DNA from: JAEHDI01 sp035455185
GTDB taxonomy: Bacteria; Acidobacteriota; Terriglobia; Bryobacterales; Bryobacteraceae
Direction: 5' to 3'
Length of the DNA: 5,704 bases
Assembly: GCA_035455185.1 (NCBI GenBank)
Contig: DATIFQ010000371.1
Location: forward strand, 1 to 5,704
Shown: positions 5,448-5,704 of the stretch, piece by piece
Layout: every line of letters begins with the position of its first letter
Numbering within the stretch: position 1 is the stretch's first letter
Position numbers and translations under genes: made by a program
Notes under the pieces: model-generated
What the model was told of the DNA's origin: nothing
Seen by the model: the letters and a program-made list of their open reading frames with translations, nothing else
Databases searched by the model: none

Positions 5448-5704
5448 ATGGCCTTCGCGATAGCACTGCTTCAGATCGAGCCGTTCGGCATGGACCAAGG
5501 CCGCAATCTCGAAAAGGGCCTGAAGTGCTGCCGCGACGCGAAATCGATGGGCGCCGATCTCGCCGTCTTTCCGGAACTCTGGAACATTGGATTCGCACGA
5601 TGCCCGATCGATGCGACCGGACGGCAGTCATGGATTGCGTCCGCAATCGATCGCGGAAGCGCTTTTTTTCGATGTTTCGCCGATCTGGCGAAAGAGCTTG
5701 GGAT
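5448..5704 (+). CDS. Carbon-nitrogen hydrolase (nitrilase superfamily), N-terminal 85 codons
   Basis: Starts at ATG 5448; an in-frame TAA at 5433-5435 and no other start codon after it fix this choice. The frame stays open to the right edge, so about two thirds of the usual 260-300 residues are missing. The opening strand FAIALLQIEPFG (3-14), the helix NLEKGLKCCRDAKSMGADL (20-38) and the strand AVFPELWNIGF (39-49) are the classic nitrilase-superfamily start. Glu43 of FPE is the expected first member of the Glu-Lys-Cys catalytic triad; the Lys and Cys lie beyond the window. The segment SAFFRCFADLAKELG (71-85) matches the helix before the usual second strand. Members hydrolyse amides or nitriles such as carbamoylputrescine, omega-amides or aliphatic amides; the substrate cannot be told from this part. 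No Shine-Dalgarno is visible before the ATG. The only nearby regulatory candidate is the inverted repeat at 5303-5329. Confidence 0.9.
   Translation, partial: MAFAIALLQIEPFGMDQGRNLEKGLKCCRDAKSMGADLAVFPELWNIGFARCPIDATGRQSWIASAIDRGSAFFRCFADLAKELG

Overview
This 5.7 kb window reads as bacterial chromosome with moderately high G+C. The ComM protein, a secreted GH140/DUF4038-like glycosidase, and small XRE-type helix-turn-helix (HTH) fragments would suit an Acidobacteriota-like soil bacterium. That placement is inferred from gene style, not from a marker gene, and is low confidence.

Left part (1-2324), minus strand: the 5' portion of an exported DUF4038/GH140-like glycoside hydrolase (1-696, running off the left edge) lies downstream of a complete comM/yifB AAA+ ATPase gene (804-2324). 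The 107-base gap between them carries a perfect TATAAT box, so the glycosidase gene may have its own promoter.

Middle part (about 2325-4300), accessory in character: a small XRE-type HTH ORF (2541-2732) precedes a PLD-like (HKD-variant) protein gene (2825-3604) with a strong Shine-Dalgarno. That gene converges, with an 8-base overlap, on a minus-strand lipoprotein gene (3597-4022). Just beyond the lipoprotein start lies a second HTH fragment (4030-4299). It has no usable start codon before the HTH, has lost a conserved Trp, and is about 60% identical to the first over 48 residues. Two diverged copies of one HTH module thus bracket the PLD-like/lipoprotein pair in the same orientation.

Right part (4300-5704), plus strand: an unrecognised protein gene (about 4492-5101) is broken by an apparent single-base insertion at about 4882. 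A 346-base stretch without a convincing gene follows and contains a nested inverted repeat at 5303-5329. The window ends in the N-terminal 85 codons of a carbon-nitrogen hydrolase (nitrilase superfamily) gene starting at 5448.

The housekeeping/metabolic genes at the edges (glycosidase, comM, nitrilase-like) show no functional link to each other. The centre looks like a partly decayed accessory insertion. Its most intriguing member is the PLD-like protein, whose layout (helical N-terminal module plus one HxR-x4-D-x6-G half-site) resembles predicted effector or nuclease proteins. That role is inference only.
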